Shown one piece after another: positions 5,611-6,305 of a DNA stretch of 6,305 nucleotides (within the stretch, counting starts at the first letter, position 1; every line of letters starts with the position of its first letter). The translations under genes and the position numbers were made by a program. Where the stretch lies: positions 1 to 6,305 of the forward strand of contig JACQDU010000269.1 in assembly GCA_016200955.1 (NCBI GenBank), written 5' to 3'. The notes below the pieces were generated by a model. That model worked only from the letters and a program-made list of their open reading frames with translations. It ran no database searches and was not told where the DNA came from. The stretch is from a bacterium. Lineage in GTDB: Bacteria; Planctomycetota; J058; JACQDU01.

Positions 5611-5973
5611 ATGGTGAGACAAGGCTTGCCCGACGCCATCGAGGTCCTGGGCTACACGAAACTCTACGACGCGCTCGCGGCGGTCACCGACCTCTCGTTC
5701 ACGACGCCGCCGGGAGAGATCCTCGGGCTCTGCGGGCCGAACGGGGCGGGAAAGACGACGACGCTCCGGGCGCTCGCGGGGATCGTGCCGCCGACGCGCG
5801 GGACGATCCGGATCTGCGGGCACGACATCCAGCGCGAGCCGCTCCTCGCGAAGGCTCAGCTCGCCTTCGTGCCGGACGAGCCCGCGCTGTTCGAGCACCT
5901 GACGGTCTCCGAGCAGAGCTCGAGCTCACCGACAAGCGCGACGACTTGCCGGGCGCTCTCTCGAGGGGCATGA
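5611..5973 (+). pseudogene. ABC-2-type transporter ATPase, N-terminal part, frame broken near 5914-5918
   Basis: The first about 100 residues are a normal ABC ATPase N-terminal lobe: AIEVLGYTKLYDALAAVTDL, then Walker A GPNGAGKTT (42-50), the post-Walker RALAGIVPPTRGTIRICGHD, and a Q-loop region ending VPDEPALFEHLTVSE. This layout is typical of CcmA/NatA-like ATPases that drive ABC-2 membrane partners. After HLTVSE the frame becomes Ser/Thr-rich nonsense and stops at 5971-5973, while family sequence resumes in another frame. Met 5611 follows a strong hairpin and lacks a ribosome-binding site. TTG 5626, with GGTGAG at 5613-5618 seven bases before it, is an alternative start. As read, it would give a 120-residue product lacking the signature motif, Walker B and H-loop, hence inactive. 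Confidence 0.8.
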
Positions 5974-6305
5974 AGCAGAAGCTCTCGCTCGCCTGCGCGC
6001 TCCTGCACGCGCCGCGCGTGATCTTCCTCGACGAGCCGCTCACGGGGCTCGACCCGGTCGGGATCCGGCGGATCAAGGACTCGATCGTCCGCCGCGCGCG
6101 CGAGGGCACCGCGGTCGTCCTGAGCTCGCACCTCCTCTCGCTCGTCGAGGAGATGTGCCATCGCGTCCTGATCGTGAAGCGGGGGAAGAAGGTCTTCCAC
6201 GGCTCGCGCGCGGAGATCCAGGCGCAGTATCCCCAGCTCGCGGCGCGGAGCCTGGAGGACGTCTTCCTGCACCTGACCGAGGAGCCGGCCGCGGCGCCGC
6301 CCTCG
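5916..6305 (+). pseudogene. ABC-2-type transporter ATPase, C-terminal part in shifted frame (runs off right edge)
   Basis: In the frame of GAG 5916 the rest of the ATPase is intact: ELELTDKRDDLPGA, signature LSRGM (5958-5972, the form usual for this subfamily instead of LSGGQ), Walker B VIFLDE (6018-6035), D-loop GLDP (6045-6056), H-loop SSHLL with its His at 6129, and a SLEDVFLHLTEE tail typical of ABC-2 ATPases. No stop is reached before the window ends; only a few residues should be missing. Compared with relatives, roughly 20-30 residues of the helical subdomain between HLTVSE and ELELTDK are absent, an estimate from memory of the family. Motif integrity suggests a recent lesion or an assembly error, not old decay. 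ATG 5970 is an unlikely independent start, since it falls inside the signature motif. Confidence 0.8.

Noticed and set aside
4737..5898. Long minus-strand frames (4737-5639 and 4948-5898) opposite ybaB and the spacer
   Set aside because: Both cross ybaB antisense and have Pro/Ser- or Arg/Leu-rich translations without motifs; neither gives sense to the spacer.

Overview
This is a GC-rich bacterial chromosomal window (roughly two-thirds G+C by eye), consistent with Planctomycetota or a similar high-GC environmental lineage. That placement is an inference. It rests on a secreted Lys/Pro/Glu-rich small protein, on a membrane-anchored hypothetical with a CDW motif and a C-terminal YP...LPLDP...GYLVGG segment of a type I associate with planctomycete genomes, and on the mixed ATG/GTG/TTG starts. 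No marker gene settles the phylum.

Layout. Positions 1-813 (minus) hold the N-terminal two-thirds of a DAO-superfamily FAD-dependent amine oxidase that runs off the left edge. Positions 814-1128 hold nothing I can support. Positions 1129-2277 (minus) encode one membrane-anchored protein interrupted by an in-frame amber codon at 1483-1485. An 88-bp divergent gap follows. On the plus strand come a small secreted protein (2366-3028, TTG start), dnaX (3128-4972, DNA polymerase III clamp-loader gamma/tau subunit) and a ybaB/ebfC-type nucleoid-associated protein gene (4999-5436) with an unusual Gly/Arg-rich N-terminus. A structured 174-bp spacer (5437-5610) contains several hairpins, including two diverged copies of a hairpin-plus-box unit and a perfect 9-bp hairpin touching the next start codon. 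Last is an ABC-2-type transporter ATPase (5611 to the right edge) whose reading frame is broken by an out-of-frame internal loss near 5914-5918.

Functional reading. dnaX and ybaB form the classical replication/nucleoid pair, 26 bp apart and each with a good Shine-Dalgarno, so they are probably co-transcribed. recR, the usual third member, is not next; the spacer and an unrelated transporter ATPase take its place. The other genes look like independent units. Two of the six protein genes carry single disabling lesions, which means either real gene decay or consensus errors in a metagenome-type assembly; read-level checking would separate these.

I found no CRISPR array, tRNA, rRNA, transposase or defence system. 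The window is mostly ordinary. The spacer at 5437-5610 and the two broken genes deserve a second look.
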